DNA of 64,000 nt from Streptomyces poriferorum (GTDB lineage: Bacteria; Actinomycetota; Actinomycetes; Streptomycetales; Streptomycetaceae), in NCBI RefSeq assembly GCF_019399235.1, contig NZ_JAELVH010000001.1:44896-108895 (forward strand). Direction: 5' to 3'. Below are positions 53,980-62,444 of the stretch, piece after piece (the stretch's first letter is position 1; each line of letters opens with the position of its first letter). The translations under genes and the position numbers were made by a program. Below the pieces are notes generated by a model. It did not search any database. It was not told the origin of the DNA and saw only the letters and a list, made by a program, of their open reading frames with translations.

Positions 53980-55791
53980 TCAGCCCGCCACGGGGGCGGC
54001 GAGCCGGGTGTCGTCCCTGCGGACCAGGGCCGCGTACCGCCCGTCCTGTCGCAGCAGTTCCTCGTGGCTGCCGCGCTCGGCGGTGCGGCCGGCGTCGAGG
54101 ACGACGATCTGGTCGGCATCGCGCACGGTGGAGAGCCGGTGGGCGATGGTGATCGTCGTACGGCCGGCGGAGAGCGCGTCGATCGCCTCCTGTACGGCGA
54201 ATTCGGTGCGGGTGTCGAGAGCGCTCGTCGCCTCGTCGAGGATCAGCACCGGCGGATCGCGCAGGATCGTGCGGGCAATGGCCAGGCGTTGCTTCTCGCC
54301 TCCCGAGAACCGGTAGCCGCGTTCACCGACGAGGGTGTCGTAGCCGTCGGGAAGGGAGGTGATGTGATCGTGGATCTGTGCGGCGCGGGCCGCCGCCTCG
54401 ATCTCCTCTTCGGTCGCGTCCGGTTTCGCGAAGCGCAGGTTCTCGGCGACCGAGGCGTGGAAGAGGTACGTCTCCTGGGAGACCACGCCGACCGCCCTGG
54501 CGAGGGTGTCGAAGTCCAGTTCGCGCACGTCGACCCCGTCGAGCGTGACACGGCCGCCGGTGACGTCGTAGAGCCTCGGCACGAGATAGCTGAGGGTGGA
54601 CTTGCCGGAGCCGGTGGGACCGACGACGGCCAGGCTGGCTCCGGCGGGCACGGTCACATCGACGCCGCTGAGGGTCGGACCGCTCTTCTCGTCGTAGCTG
54701 AAGTCGACGTTCTCGAAGCGGACCTCACCGCGGATCTTCTCCAGGCGCACCGGCTTCTCCGGCTCGGTGATGTCCACCGTGAGGTCGAGGTATTCGAAGA
54801 TGCGCTGGAAGAGGGCGAGGGACGTCTGCATCTGCACCCCGGTGGAGAGCAGGCTCACGGCGGGCCGGAAGAGGCCCTGCTGGAGCGAGACGAAGGCCAC
54901 CAGCGTGCCGATCGAGACGTCGGGACCACCGGACTGCAGGGCGATGCCGGCGGCCCAGTAGATGACGGCCGGCATGGCGGCCATCACGATGCCGATCGTC
55001 GACATCCGCCAGCGCCCGGCCATGCTGGAGCGCACTTCGAGGTCGACCAGGCGCTCGGACTCCTCGGCGAATCCCTTGGTCAGCGAGTCCGAGCGGCCCA
55101 TCGTGCGGCCGAGCAGGATGCCGCTGACGGAGAGCGATTCCGTGACGGTGGCCGCCATGGCGGCCATCTGCTTCTGGCGCTGGGTGGTGATCTTCTTCCG
55201 CTCGCGGCCGACCCGGCGGCTGATCCAGACGAAGACCGGCAGCAGGAGCAGCGAGACGACGGTGAGCCGCCAGTCGAGCGCCAGCATGGCGACGACCGTG
55301 GCGATCACCGCGGTGAGGTTGGAGACCAGGGAGGTCGCCGTCGAGGTGACGGTGGCCTGCATGCCGCCGATGTCGTTGGCGATCCGGGACTGGACCTCCC
55401 CCGTGCGGGTCTTCGTGAAGAAGGCGAGCGGCATCCGCTGGAGCTGCGTGTAGACGGCGGTGCGCAGGTCGTGCATGACCCGCTGGCCCACCGTGGTGGA
55501 GATGAGCGTCTGGAGCACACCGAAGACGCTGTTCATCACCGCGGTGAGGATCATGCCGAGGGCGAGCAGCGAGAGCAGTCCGGTACGCCCCTGCGGGATG
55601 GCGGTGTCCAGGATCTCGCGCAGCAGGAACGGAGAGGCGACCGACACCAGCGACGAGGCGCCGACGAGCAGTCCGACCACCGCGAGGCGGCCGCGGTAGG
55701 GATGGAAGAGACGGAGGATGCGGCGCAGCTCGGCAGGCGGCTGGGCGGCCTCCCGGGGCGGGGGTGTCCACGTGGGTTCGTCGGGTTTCAT
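53980..55791 (-). CDS. ABC exporter, fused membrane and ATPase domains
   Basis: 603 residues from ATG 55791 (AAGGAGCCC directly upstream). Six membrane helices in about 40-340 and a complete nucleotide-binding domain: Walker A GPTGSGKST, Q-loop SQETYLF, signature FSGGEKQRLAIARTIL, Walker B VLILDEATSALD, switch His IAHRLSTV. Homodimeric or heterodimeric B-type exporter of the MsbA/LmrA type, substrate unknown. Divergent from a MarR regulator with an operator-like palindrome between them, so it is probably MarR-controlled and may export a toxic compound. Confidence 0.93.
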   Translation of the reverse strand: MKPDEPTWTPPPREAAQPPAELRRILRLFHPYRGRLAVVGLLVGASSLVSVASPFLLREILDTAIPQGRTGLLSLLALGMILTAVMNSVFGVLQTLISTTVGQRVMHDLRTAVYTQLQRMPLAFFTKTRTGEVQSRIANDIGGMQATVTSTATSLVSNLTAVIATVVAMLALDWRLTVVSLLLLPVFVWISRRVGRERKKITTQRQKQMAAMAATVTESLSVSGILLGRTMGRSDSLTKGFAEESERLVDLEVRSSMAGRWRMSTIGIVMAAMPAVIYWAAGIALQSGGPDVSIGTLVAFVSLQQGLFRPAVSLLSTGVQMQTSLALFQRIFEYLDLTVDITEPEKPVRLEKIRGEVRFENVDFSYDEKSGPTLSGVDVTVPAGASLAVVGPTGSGKSTLSYLVPRLYDVTGGRVTLDGVDVRELDFDTLARAVGVVSQETYLFHASVAENLRFAKPDATEEEIEAAARAAQIHDHITSLPDGYDTLVGERGYRFSGGEKQRLAIARTILRDPPVLILDEATSALDTRTEFAVQEAIDALSAGRTTITIAHRLSTVRDADQIVVLDAGRTAERGSHEELLRQDGRYAALVRRDDTRLAAPVAG

Positions 55792-55990
55792 GGGCTCCTT
55801 CGTCAGGCGTGCGACAACAGGGACGGGCGGACGCGGGGGCTTGCGACAGCGTGCGCGTCCACAGCGTGGCAGGGCGGTGGCCGGGTGGCCGCCGACAGGC
55901 CCCGGGGCCGGGCCTCCCGACCCTCGGCGGTCGGAGCCGGCCCTGACCGTCGGAGCGGCGCTTGACGGTCGGACAGATGAGAGCATAGCT

Positions 55991-56013
55991 CATTGTTACC
56001 TATACTCACAATG
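55991..56013. promoter_or_regulatory. MarR operator-like palindrome with overlapping -10 box
   Basis: CATTGT at 55991-55996 and ACAATG at 56008-56013 form an inverted repeat with an 11-base spacer. TATACT at 56001-56006 lies inside the spacer and matches a -10 box for the marR direction. Its position between the divergent marR and ABC genes fits autorepression plus control of the exporter. Confidence 0.65.
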
Positions 56014-56039
56014 AACAAGGTCCTGATATTGTTCCCGTC

Positions 56040-56495
56040 ATGGTTCCCGTCATGGACACCCCCGACCCCGACGGCGTACTCGCCGAACAGCTGCTGCGGC
56101 TGACCCGCAGGCTCCAGCGCATTCAGAGCCGTCAGCTGGAACCGATCGGCATCACCCCCGCGCAGTTCCGGCTGCTGCGCACCGTCGCGCACTGCGACGG
56201 CCCTCCACGGATGGCGGATCTCGCACAGCGTCTCGACGTCGTCCCCCGCGCCGTGACCACCCTGGTCGACGGGCTGGAGGCCAGTGGCCGGGTGCGCCGG
56301 ACACCCGATCCGGACAGCCGCCGGGTGGTCCGGATCGAGATCACGGACGAGGGCGTCGCCACGCTGCGGTCGCTGCGCAACGCGCGCCGGGCCGCCGCAG
56401 AGGAGATCCTGGCTCCACTGACCGCCGATCAGCGTGAGGTGCTCGGCGGTCTGCTGACCGCTCTGGTCAACGGAATGCCGGAGCGCAGCTGCTGA
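56040..56495 (+). CDS. MarR-family transcriptional regulator
   Basis: 151 residues if ATG 56040; ATG 56052 is also possible, since a 12-base direct duplication (TTCCCGTCATGG twice, 56033-56056) doubles the start, and neither has a clear ribosome-binding site. Winged helix: ITPAQFRLLRTVAHCDGPPR, MADLAQRLDVVPRAVTTLVDGLEASGRVRRTPDPDSRR, with the wing DPDSRRVVRI. Likely represses itself and the divergent exporter through the palindrome at 55991-56013. Confidence 0.9.
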   Translation: MVPVMDTPDPDGVLAEQLLRLTRRLQRIQSRQLEPIGITPAQFRLLRTVAHCDGPPRMADLAQRLDVVPRAVTTLVDGLEASGRVRRTPDPDSRRVVRIEITDEGVATLRSLRNARRAAAEEILAPLTADQREVLGGLLTALVNGMPERSC

Positions 56496-56538
56496 CCGGG
56501 CGCGAAGCGTCGCGCCGAGCCGCCGAGGGGATCTGGAC

Positions 56539-59472
56539 ATGCCACTGCTCGAACCGAACCCGGAATCCCTGCGCCCCGGGGTGGCGCGCCCTCCGTCCCA
56601 CGACCGGGTTCCCGACGCGCAGGCACCCGGCACTCCCGAGCCGCTGCGGGGCGATCTGACCGCCCTCCTGGGCCCGCAGAAGGTGCTCTGGAAGATCTCC
56701 GACCTGGTGCGGTACGCCTCCGACGCCAGCCCGTACCGGTTCGTTCCCCAGGTCGTCGTCGTTCCGGAGGACATCGACGACATCTCCGCGATCCTTTCGT
56801 ACGCCCACGGCAAGGGCCGCAACGTCGTGTTCCGGGCGGCGGGCACCAGCCTGAACGGCCAGGCACAGGGCGAGGACATCCTCGTGGACGTACGCCACCA
56901 CTGGGCCGGTATCGAGGTCCTCGACGGGGGCGCGCGGGCCCGGATCCGCCCGGGGACGACAGTCATGCGGGCGAACGCCACCCTCGCCCGGCACGGCCGG
57001 CTTCTGGGGCCCGACCCGGCGAGCGCGATCGCCTGCACGATCGGGGGCGTGGTCGCCAACAACGCCTCCGGCATGACCGCCGGGACCACCCGGAATTCGT
57101 ACCGCACCGTCTCCTCCCTCACCGTCGTGCTGCCCAGCGGCACGGTGGTGGACACCGGCGATCCGGCGGCGGACGAGGACCTGGCACACGCGGATCCGCG
57201 GCTCTGCGAGGAGCTGCTCGCCCTGAAGGCGGAGATCGAGGCCGACGCCGCGCTCACCGCCCGGATCCGCGCCAAGTACGAGATCAAGAACACCAACGGC
57301 TACCGGCTGGACGCCTTCCTGGACGGATCGACGCCGGTCGAGATCCTGCGCGGCCTCATGGTCGGTTCGGAAGGGACCTTCGGATTCATCTCCGAGGTCG
57401 TCTTCGACACGCTGCCACTGGACCGCATGATCTCCACCGCGCTGCTCTTCTTCCCCTCCCTGACCGCGGCTGCGGCAGCCGTCCCGTTGTTCAACGAAGC
57501 CGGCGCCATCGCCGTGGAGCTGATGGACGGCAACACCCTGCGCGCCTCGGTCAGCGTCAAGGGGGTGCCCGCCGACTGGGCTGGGCTGCCGAAGGAGACC
57601 GCGGCCCTGCTGGTGGAGTTCCGCGCTCCCGACGAAGCGGGCCAGGAGGCGTACGAGGAGGCTGCGGCCGGGGTCGTGCGGCAGCTGGAGCTGGTCCGTC
57701 CCGTCACCTCGGTGACCAACGAGTTCACCCGGGAGGCCCGCACCATCTCCGCCTACTGGAAGGCCCGCAAGGCCTTCGTCACCGCCGTCGGCGGCTCCCG
57801 CCCGTCCGGTACGACGCTGATCACGGAGGACTTCGCGGTCCCGCCCTCCCGGCTGGCCGATGCCTGCGAGGCCTTGCTGGGGCTCCAGGCGGAGCACGGT
57901 TTCGATGCCGCCGTCGCGGGCCACGCGGCCCACGGCAATCTGCACTTCCTGCTGGCGTTCGACGCCGCGAAGCAGTCCGACGTCGACCGGTACGCCGCGT
58001 TCATGGAGGACTTCTGCCGGCTCACCGTGGAGCGGTTCGACGGATCGCTCAAGGCGGAGCACGCCACGGGCCGCAACATCGCGCCGTTCCTGGAGCTGGA
58101 GTGGGGGCCCCGGGCGACCGAGCTGATGTGGCGTACGAAGCAGGTCATCGACCCCGATGGTGTCCTGGCCCCCCGGATCGTGCTGGACCGCGACCCGAAG
58201 GCCCATCTGCGCGGGCTGAAGACCATTCCCAAGGTCGAGGCGGTTGCCGACCCCTGCATCGAATGCGGATTCTGCGAACCGACCTGTCCCAGCCACGACC
58301 TGACCACCTCACCGCGCCAGCGCATCGTGCTGCGCCGCGAGATGATGCGGCAGCCAGGCGGTTCACCGGTGGAAGCGGGACTGCTCGACGCCTACGGGTA
58401 CGACGCCGTCGACACCTGTGCGGGCGACTCCACGTGCAAGCTCGCCTGCCCCGTCGGCATCGACACGGGCGCCATGATGAAGGACTTCCGCCACCAACGG
58501 CACTCCCCGCGCGAGGAGCGGATCGCCGCGCTCACCGCGAAGAACTTCCGCGTGGTCGAAGCAGCCGCCCGGCTGGCGGTCGCGGCGGCCGACAAGATCG
58601 ACGACCGGCTGCTCCAGGGAGTCACCGGACTCGCCCGCAAGGCCGTACGCCCCGATCTGGTGCCCGAATGGCTTCCGGAGATCCCGGGCGCTGCAGCCCG
58701 GAAGCTGCCCCGCACCTCCAGGGTGGGGGCGAGCGCGGTCTACTACCCGGCCTGCGTCAACCGCATCTTCGGCGGCCCGGAGGGGCATCGTGGCCCGTCA
58801 CTGCCGCAGGCGGTGGTCCTCGTCTCGGCCCGTGCCGGGAAGCCCGTCTGGATTCCGGACGATGTCGCGGGCACCTGCTGCGCGACGATCTGGCACTCCA
58901 AGGGGTACGACGCCGGGAACGCGGTGATGGCCAACCGGATCGTCGAGGCCGCCTGGGGCTGGACCGCCGGCGGAAAGCTGCCCCTGGTCGTCGACGCCTC
59001 CTCGTGCACGCTGGGCATCGCCCACGAGGTGGTGCCGTATCTGACCGAGGACAACCGGAAGCTGCACCGGGAGCTGACGGTGGTCGACTCGCTGGTGTGG
59101 GCGGCCGACGAGCTCCTGCCCGAGCTGACTGTGCTGAGGAAGTCCGGTTCGGCGGTTCTGCACCCGACGTGCTCGATGGAGCATCTCGACGACGTCGACC
59201 AGTTGCGCACGGTCGCGGCAGCCTGCGCGGAGGAGGTCGTGATCCCGGACGACGCCGCGTGCTGCGGCTTCGCGGGCGACCGGGGCATGCTGCACAAGGA
59301 GCTGACGGCTTCGGCCACGGCGAAGGAGGCCGCCGAGGTGAACACCCGGGAGTACGACACCTATCTGTGCGCGAACCGCATGTGCGAGATCGGCATGGAC
59401 CGGGCGACGGGGCGTTCGTACCACTCGGCGCTGATGGAGCTGGAGCGGGTGACCCGCCCCGGGCCCGCGTGA
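56539..59472 (+). CDS. FAD-linked oxidase fused to a two-cluster Fe-S and CCG-domain protein (D-lactate dehydrogenase type)
   Basis: 977 residues from ATG 56539 (GAGGGG upstream). FAD-binding_4 domain about 60-270 (FRAAGTSLNGQAQGED, IGGVVANNASGMTAGT, GSEGTFGF), C-terminal FAD-oxidase domain to about 560 (HAAHGNLHF, HATGRNIAPF), then a ferredoxin-like pair CIECGFCEPTCPS and CAGDSTCKLACPVG, and CCG-type domains (YYPACVNRIFGG, DVAGTCCATIWHSKG, HPTCSMEH, DDAACCGFAGDRGM). This layout is that of Dld-II/GlcD-GlcF-like enzymes that oxidise D-lactate or another D-2-hydroxyacid and pass electrons to the respiratory chain. Complete; no fault seen. Confidence 0.93.
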   Translation: MPLLEPNPESLRPGVARPPSHDRVPDAQAPGTPEPLRGDLTALLGPQKVLWKISDLVRYASDASPYRFVPQVVVVPEDIDDISAILSYAHGKGRNVVFRAAGTSLNGQAQGEDILVDVRHHWAGIEVLDGGARARIRPGTTVMRANATLARHGRLLGPDPASAIACTIGGVVANNASGMTAGTTRNSYRTVSSLTVVLPSGTVVDTGDPAADEDLAHADPRLCEELLALKAEIEADAALTARIRAKYEIKNTNGYRLDAFLDGSTPVEILRGLMVGSEGTFGFISEVVFDTLPLDRMISTALLFFPSLTAAAAAVPLFNEAGAIAVELMDGNTLRASVSVKGVPADWAGLPKETAALLVEFRAPDEAGQEAYEEAAAGVVRQLELVRPVTSVTNEFTREARTISAYWKARKAFVTAVGGSRPSGTTLITEDFAVPPSRLADACEALLGLQAEHGFDAAVAGHAAHGNLHFLLAFDAAKQSDVDRYAAFMEDFCRLTVERFDGSLKAEHATGRNIAPFLELEWGPRATELMWRTKQVIDPDGVLAPRIVLDRDPKAHLRGLKTIPKVEAVADPCIECGFCEPTCPSHDLTTSPRQRIVLRREMMRQPGGSPVEAGLLDAYGYDAVDTCAGDSTCKLACPVGIDTGAMMKDFRHQRHSPREERIAALTAKNFRVVEAAARLAVAAADKIDDRLLQGVTGLARKAVRPDLVPEWLPEIPGAAARKLPRTSRVGASAVYYPACVNRIFGGPEGHRGPSLPQAVVLVSARAGKPVWIPDDVAGTCCATIWHSKGYDAGNAVMANRIVEAAWGWTAGGKLPLVVDASSCTLGIAHEVVPYLTEDNRKLHRELTVVDSLVWAADELLPELTVLRKSGSAVLHPTCSMEHLDDVDQLRTVAAACAEEVVIPDDAACCGFAGDRGMLHKELTASATAKEAAEVNTREYDTYLCANRMCEIGMDRATGRSYHSALMELERVTRPGPA

Positions 59473-59490
59473 GCACCGGGCGGCGGCCGC

Positions 59491-60231
59491 TCAGGCCTTG
59501 AGGCCTGCTCGGTCGCCCATCACCACGACCGGGTTCTGCTTCGGGTCGAGGGTGCGCAGCAGCTTCACCATGGCCGCCTTCGGCAGGCTCACGCAGGCCG
59601 ATGTGCCACTGCCGTGGTCCATGTGCAGCCAGATGCTGCCGCCCTTGGACTGGCCCTGCGGGCGCGTCGGGTCGTTGGGGGCGGTGCCCTTGACGCGGTT
59701 GTAGTCGATGGCGATGACGTAGTCGAAGTCGTGCCAGTACGGCTTGGCCCAGTAGCGGGGCGCCTGGATGGCGGCGGACTCGGTGTACGGGAGCAGGGCA
59801 CCCGGGTCCGGCAGTGCGCCGCCCGCGTCGGTGAGGGTGAAGACGCCGACCGGGGAGCGTTTGTCGTCCTCGTGGTGCTCGGTGGTCCAGCCCTTGCGGC
59901 CGTTGTGGGCCTTCCAGCCGGCGGCCTTGTCCCAGGTGGAGTCGGTCCGGGTGTACAGCACGACCGTGGAGTCCGCGGAGTTCTTGCCCGCGCCGTACAC
60001 GGCGACGACCTGGCGGGAGTCGTCCGGGATCTCCGACCACAGCCGGTCGCCCACGTCAGGGATGCGTTTCAGGCCTGTGGTCCGCTCCTCGGCCTTGTCC
60101 TTGCGGGCATCGGCCGACCGAGCGTCCGCCTTCTTCGGTTCCTGTCCGTCGCCGCACGACGTCAGGGTCGTGAACAGGACACCGCAGGCGGCCGCCGAGG
60201 CCACCACTCGTACCGCACCGGCTATAAGCAT
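59491..60231 (-). CDS. L,D-transpeptidase-like (YkuD-fold) lipoprotein
   Basis: 246 residues from ATG 60231. Lipoprotein signal with lipobox LTSC (Cys near 26). The C-terminal YkuD-type domain shows HHEDDKRSPVGVFTLTDAGG, YWHDFDYVIAIDYN, SIWLHMDHGSGTSACVSLP (catalytic His and Cys) and a closing VVVMGD. Enzymes of this fold make 3-3 cross-links or anchor proteins in the wall; the large Asp/His-rich N-terminal part places it with the actinobacterial YkuD-like lipoproteins. Convergent with the dehydrogenase gene. Confidence 0.85.
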   Translation of the reverse strand: MLIAGAVRVVASAAACGVLFTTLTSCGDGQEPKKADARSADARKDKAEERTTGLKRIPDVGDRLWSEIPDDSRQVVAVYGAGKNSADSTVVLYTRTDSTWDKAAGWKAHNGRKGWTTEHHEDDKRSPVGVFTLTDAGGALPDPGALLPYTESAAIQAPRYWAKPYWHDFDYVIAIDYNRVKGTAPNDPTRPQGQSKGGSIWLHMDHGSGTSACVSLPKAAMVKLLRTLDPKQNPVVVMGDRAGLKA

Positions 60232-60345
60232 CCGTCCATGCTCGCACCACGCGGGGTCCGGGGGCGCCCTGGTCTGCGGAGTCCGGCGAATGCGTGCGCA
60301 ATCTTTACCCCGTGACCGGCCCGGCGTCCCCCGGACCTCGCGGCG

Positions 60346-60478
60346 CCCTGCGTGTAGATCGGTGCCTTGCGCGTAGAGCGGTGCCCTGCGCGTAGAGCCG
60401 TGCCCTGCGCGTAGAGCGGTGCCCTGCGCGTAGAGCCGTGCCCTGCGTGTAGAGAGCTGCCCTGTGCGTAAAAGGGTT
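60346..60478. repeat. 19-bp minisatellite, seven tandem copies
   Basis: Unit CCCTGCGCGTAGAGCSGTG repeated at 60346, 60365, 60384, 60403, 60422, 60441 and 60460, the last decayed. The middle copies alternate CGGTG and CCGTG, a 38-bp higher-order pattern. 19 is not a multiple of 3 and no gene spans it. It lies between the divergent transpeptidase and ABC exporter genes. Confidence 0.95.
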
Positions 60479-60593
60479 TGCCTCGGCTCCTGCGGGGAGC
60501 GAGGCTTGGACGGTTTGGTCCCCCCACACGCATCCCCCACGTGTTTCTGGAGATCCTCGCGGATCTCAGCTCCTTCCGATCTTTTGGGACGTC

Positions 60594-62444
60594 ATGCACA
60601 TTCGCGATCTTCCGTACTCGGATCCCGGCGATCCCGACGTCCGGTCGGGCCCTCGCTTCCTGCTCTGGCTCGGCCGCAACCAGATCCGCGGACAGCTCAA
60701 GTCCATGGCGTGGGGTCTGCTGCACCAGTGCTCTCTCGCGGGGCTGCCGCTCGCCGTGGGGTTCGCCGTCCAGTCGGTCGTCGACCGGTCGGGCGGACGG
60801 CTGGCGCTGGCCGGCGGCATGATCGCGGTGCTCGGTGTACTGATCGCGGTGGGCGACACGATGCTCCACCGGACCGCTGTCACCAACTGGATCACCGCTG
60901 CCGCCCGCGTCCAGCAACTGCTGGCCCGCAAGACCGCGGAGCTCGGCTCGGCGCTGACGCGCAGGGTCGCCGCGGGCGAGGTCGTCGCGGTGTCCACCGG
61001 CGACGTGGAGAAGATCGGCTGGTTCGTCGAGGCGCTCTCCCGCTTCGCCGCAGCCGCCGCGGCCCTCGTCATCATCTGTGTCGGGCTCGTCCTCTATCTG
61101 CCCTCGCTCGGCGTGCTCGTGGCGCTCGCCATGCCCCTGCTCGCCCTGGCCGTACTGCCGCTCCTCCCCCGGGCCACCCGCCGCGCCGACGTCCAGCGCG
61201 AGAAGGCCGGAAAGGCCACCGAGCTGGCCTCGGACACGGTGGCCGGACTGCGCGTGCTGCGTGGCATAGGCGGCGAGGAACTGTTCCTCGGCCGCTACCG
61301 GCGCGCCTCCCAGGAGGTCCGCAGGGCTGCCGTGCGCAGCGCGCGGATGTGGTCGCTGATCTCGGCGATCCAGGTACTCCTGCCGGGCGTGCTGCTGATC
61401 TCACTGGTCACCTACGGGGCGGCGCTGGCCCGGGACGGGAAGATCGACGTCGGCCAGCTCGTGACGGTGTACAGCGCGGCGACGCTGCTGCTGTTCCCGT
61501 TGCGGCACTTCGAGGAGATCGCCATGGCGTACTCCTTCTCCCGGCCGTCCGCCCAGCGTGCGGTCCGGGTCCTCTCGCTGAGCCGGGTCGCGCGGCCGTC
61601 CACCATCGACGCCGCGCCGACCGGTGACCTGTACGACCCGGTCACGGGTCTGCTGGCTCAGGAGGGCCTGTTCACCGCGGTGGTCTGCGGCGACCCGGAC
61701 GAGGCGGGCCGCCTCGCGGACCGGCTCGGCGGCCATGCCCAGCCGGCCGTGGCGAAGGAGGGTGAGGCCGAGGAGGCCGCGTCTCCCGAGGTGCCGTCGG
61801 TCCTGCTCGGGGGCGTACCCCTGGACGAACTGGAGCTGGATGCGGCCCGGACCGCCGTGCTGGTCCAGGACAAGGACCCGGTGCTGCTCTCCGGAACGCT
61901 GCGGGAACTGCTGGACGTGCCGTCGTCCGGGCGGGTGGCCGCCGTCGACGCGCTGGCTGCCGCGCAGTGCGGCGATGTCCTGGACGCGCTCGCCCAGGCG
62001 TCCGTCGACGCCGAAGGCGACCCCATGAGCACCCGGATCACCGAGCGCGGCCGGTCGCTGTCCGGCGGCCAGCGGCAGCGGCTCGCCCTGGCGCGGTCCC
62101 TGGTGACCGACCCTGAGGCCCTGGTCCTCGACGAGCCGACGTCCGCCGTCGACTCGCACACCGAGGCGCGGGTCGCCGAGGGCGTCAAGGCGCTGCGCAA
62201 GGACCGTACGACGGTGGCGTTCGCCTCGTCACCGCTGCTGCTCGACCTGGCGGACCGGGTCGCGCTGGTCCACGGCGGGACCGTGGTGGCGGTCGGCACC
62301 CACCGTGAACTGCTACGTGACGAACCGCTCTACCGCGCGGTCGTCACCCGGGAGACCGAGGACGAGATCGCCGCGTCGGGACCGGACATGAACGAGGACA
62401 TCGACACGATCGGCACGATCGAGGAAATCGAGGAGAGGGCATGA
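60594..62444 (+). CDS. ABC exporter half with degenerate Walker A
   Basis: 616 residues from ATG 60594. Membrane domain about 30-330, then an ATPase domain in which the Walker A position reads TAVVCGDPDEAGRLAD, with no GxxGxGKS/T. The signature LSGGQRQRLALARSL and Walker B ALVLDEPTSAVD are intact, but the switch His is replaced (VAFASSP). The stop overlaps the next gene by 4 nt (ATGA). It pairs with the next protein, which keeps Walker A but has lost the signature: a heterodimer with one working ATP site. Acidic C-terminal tail. Confidence 0.9.
   Translation: MHIRDLPYSDPGDPDVRSGPRFLLWLGRNQIRGQLKSMAWGLLHQCSLAGLPLAVGFAVQSVVDRSGGRLALAGGMIAVLGVLIAVGDTMLHRTAVTNWITAAARVQQLLARKTAELGSALTRRVAAGEVVAVSTGDVEKIGWFVEALSRFAAAAAALVIICVGLVLYLPSLGVLVALAMPLLALAVLPLLPRATRRADVQREKAGKATELASDTVAGLRVLRGIGGEELFLGRYRRASQEVRRAAVRSARMWSLISAIQVLLPGVLLISLVTYGAALARDGKIDVGQLVTVYSAATLLLFPLRHFEEIAMAYSFSRPSAQRAVRVLSLSRVARPSTIDAAPTGDLYDPVTGLLAQEGLFTAVVCGDPDEAGRLADRLGGHAQPAVAKEGEAEEAASPEVPSVLLGGVPLDELELDAARTAVLVQDKDPVLLSGTLRELLDVPSSGRVAAVDALAAAQCGDVLDALAQASVDAEGDPMSTRITERGRSLSGGQRQRLALARSLVTDPEALVLDEPTSAVDSHTEARVAEGVKALRKDRTTVAFASSPLLLDLADRVALVHGGTVVAVGTHRELLRDEPLYRAVVTRETEDEIAASGPDMNEDIDTIGTIEEIEERA

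Noticed and set aside
60346..60478. Possible CRISPR array
   Set aside because: The 19-bp units abut with no spacers; it is a tandem repeat. No cas gene is near.
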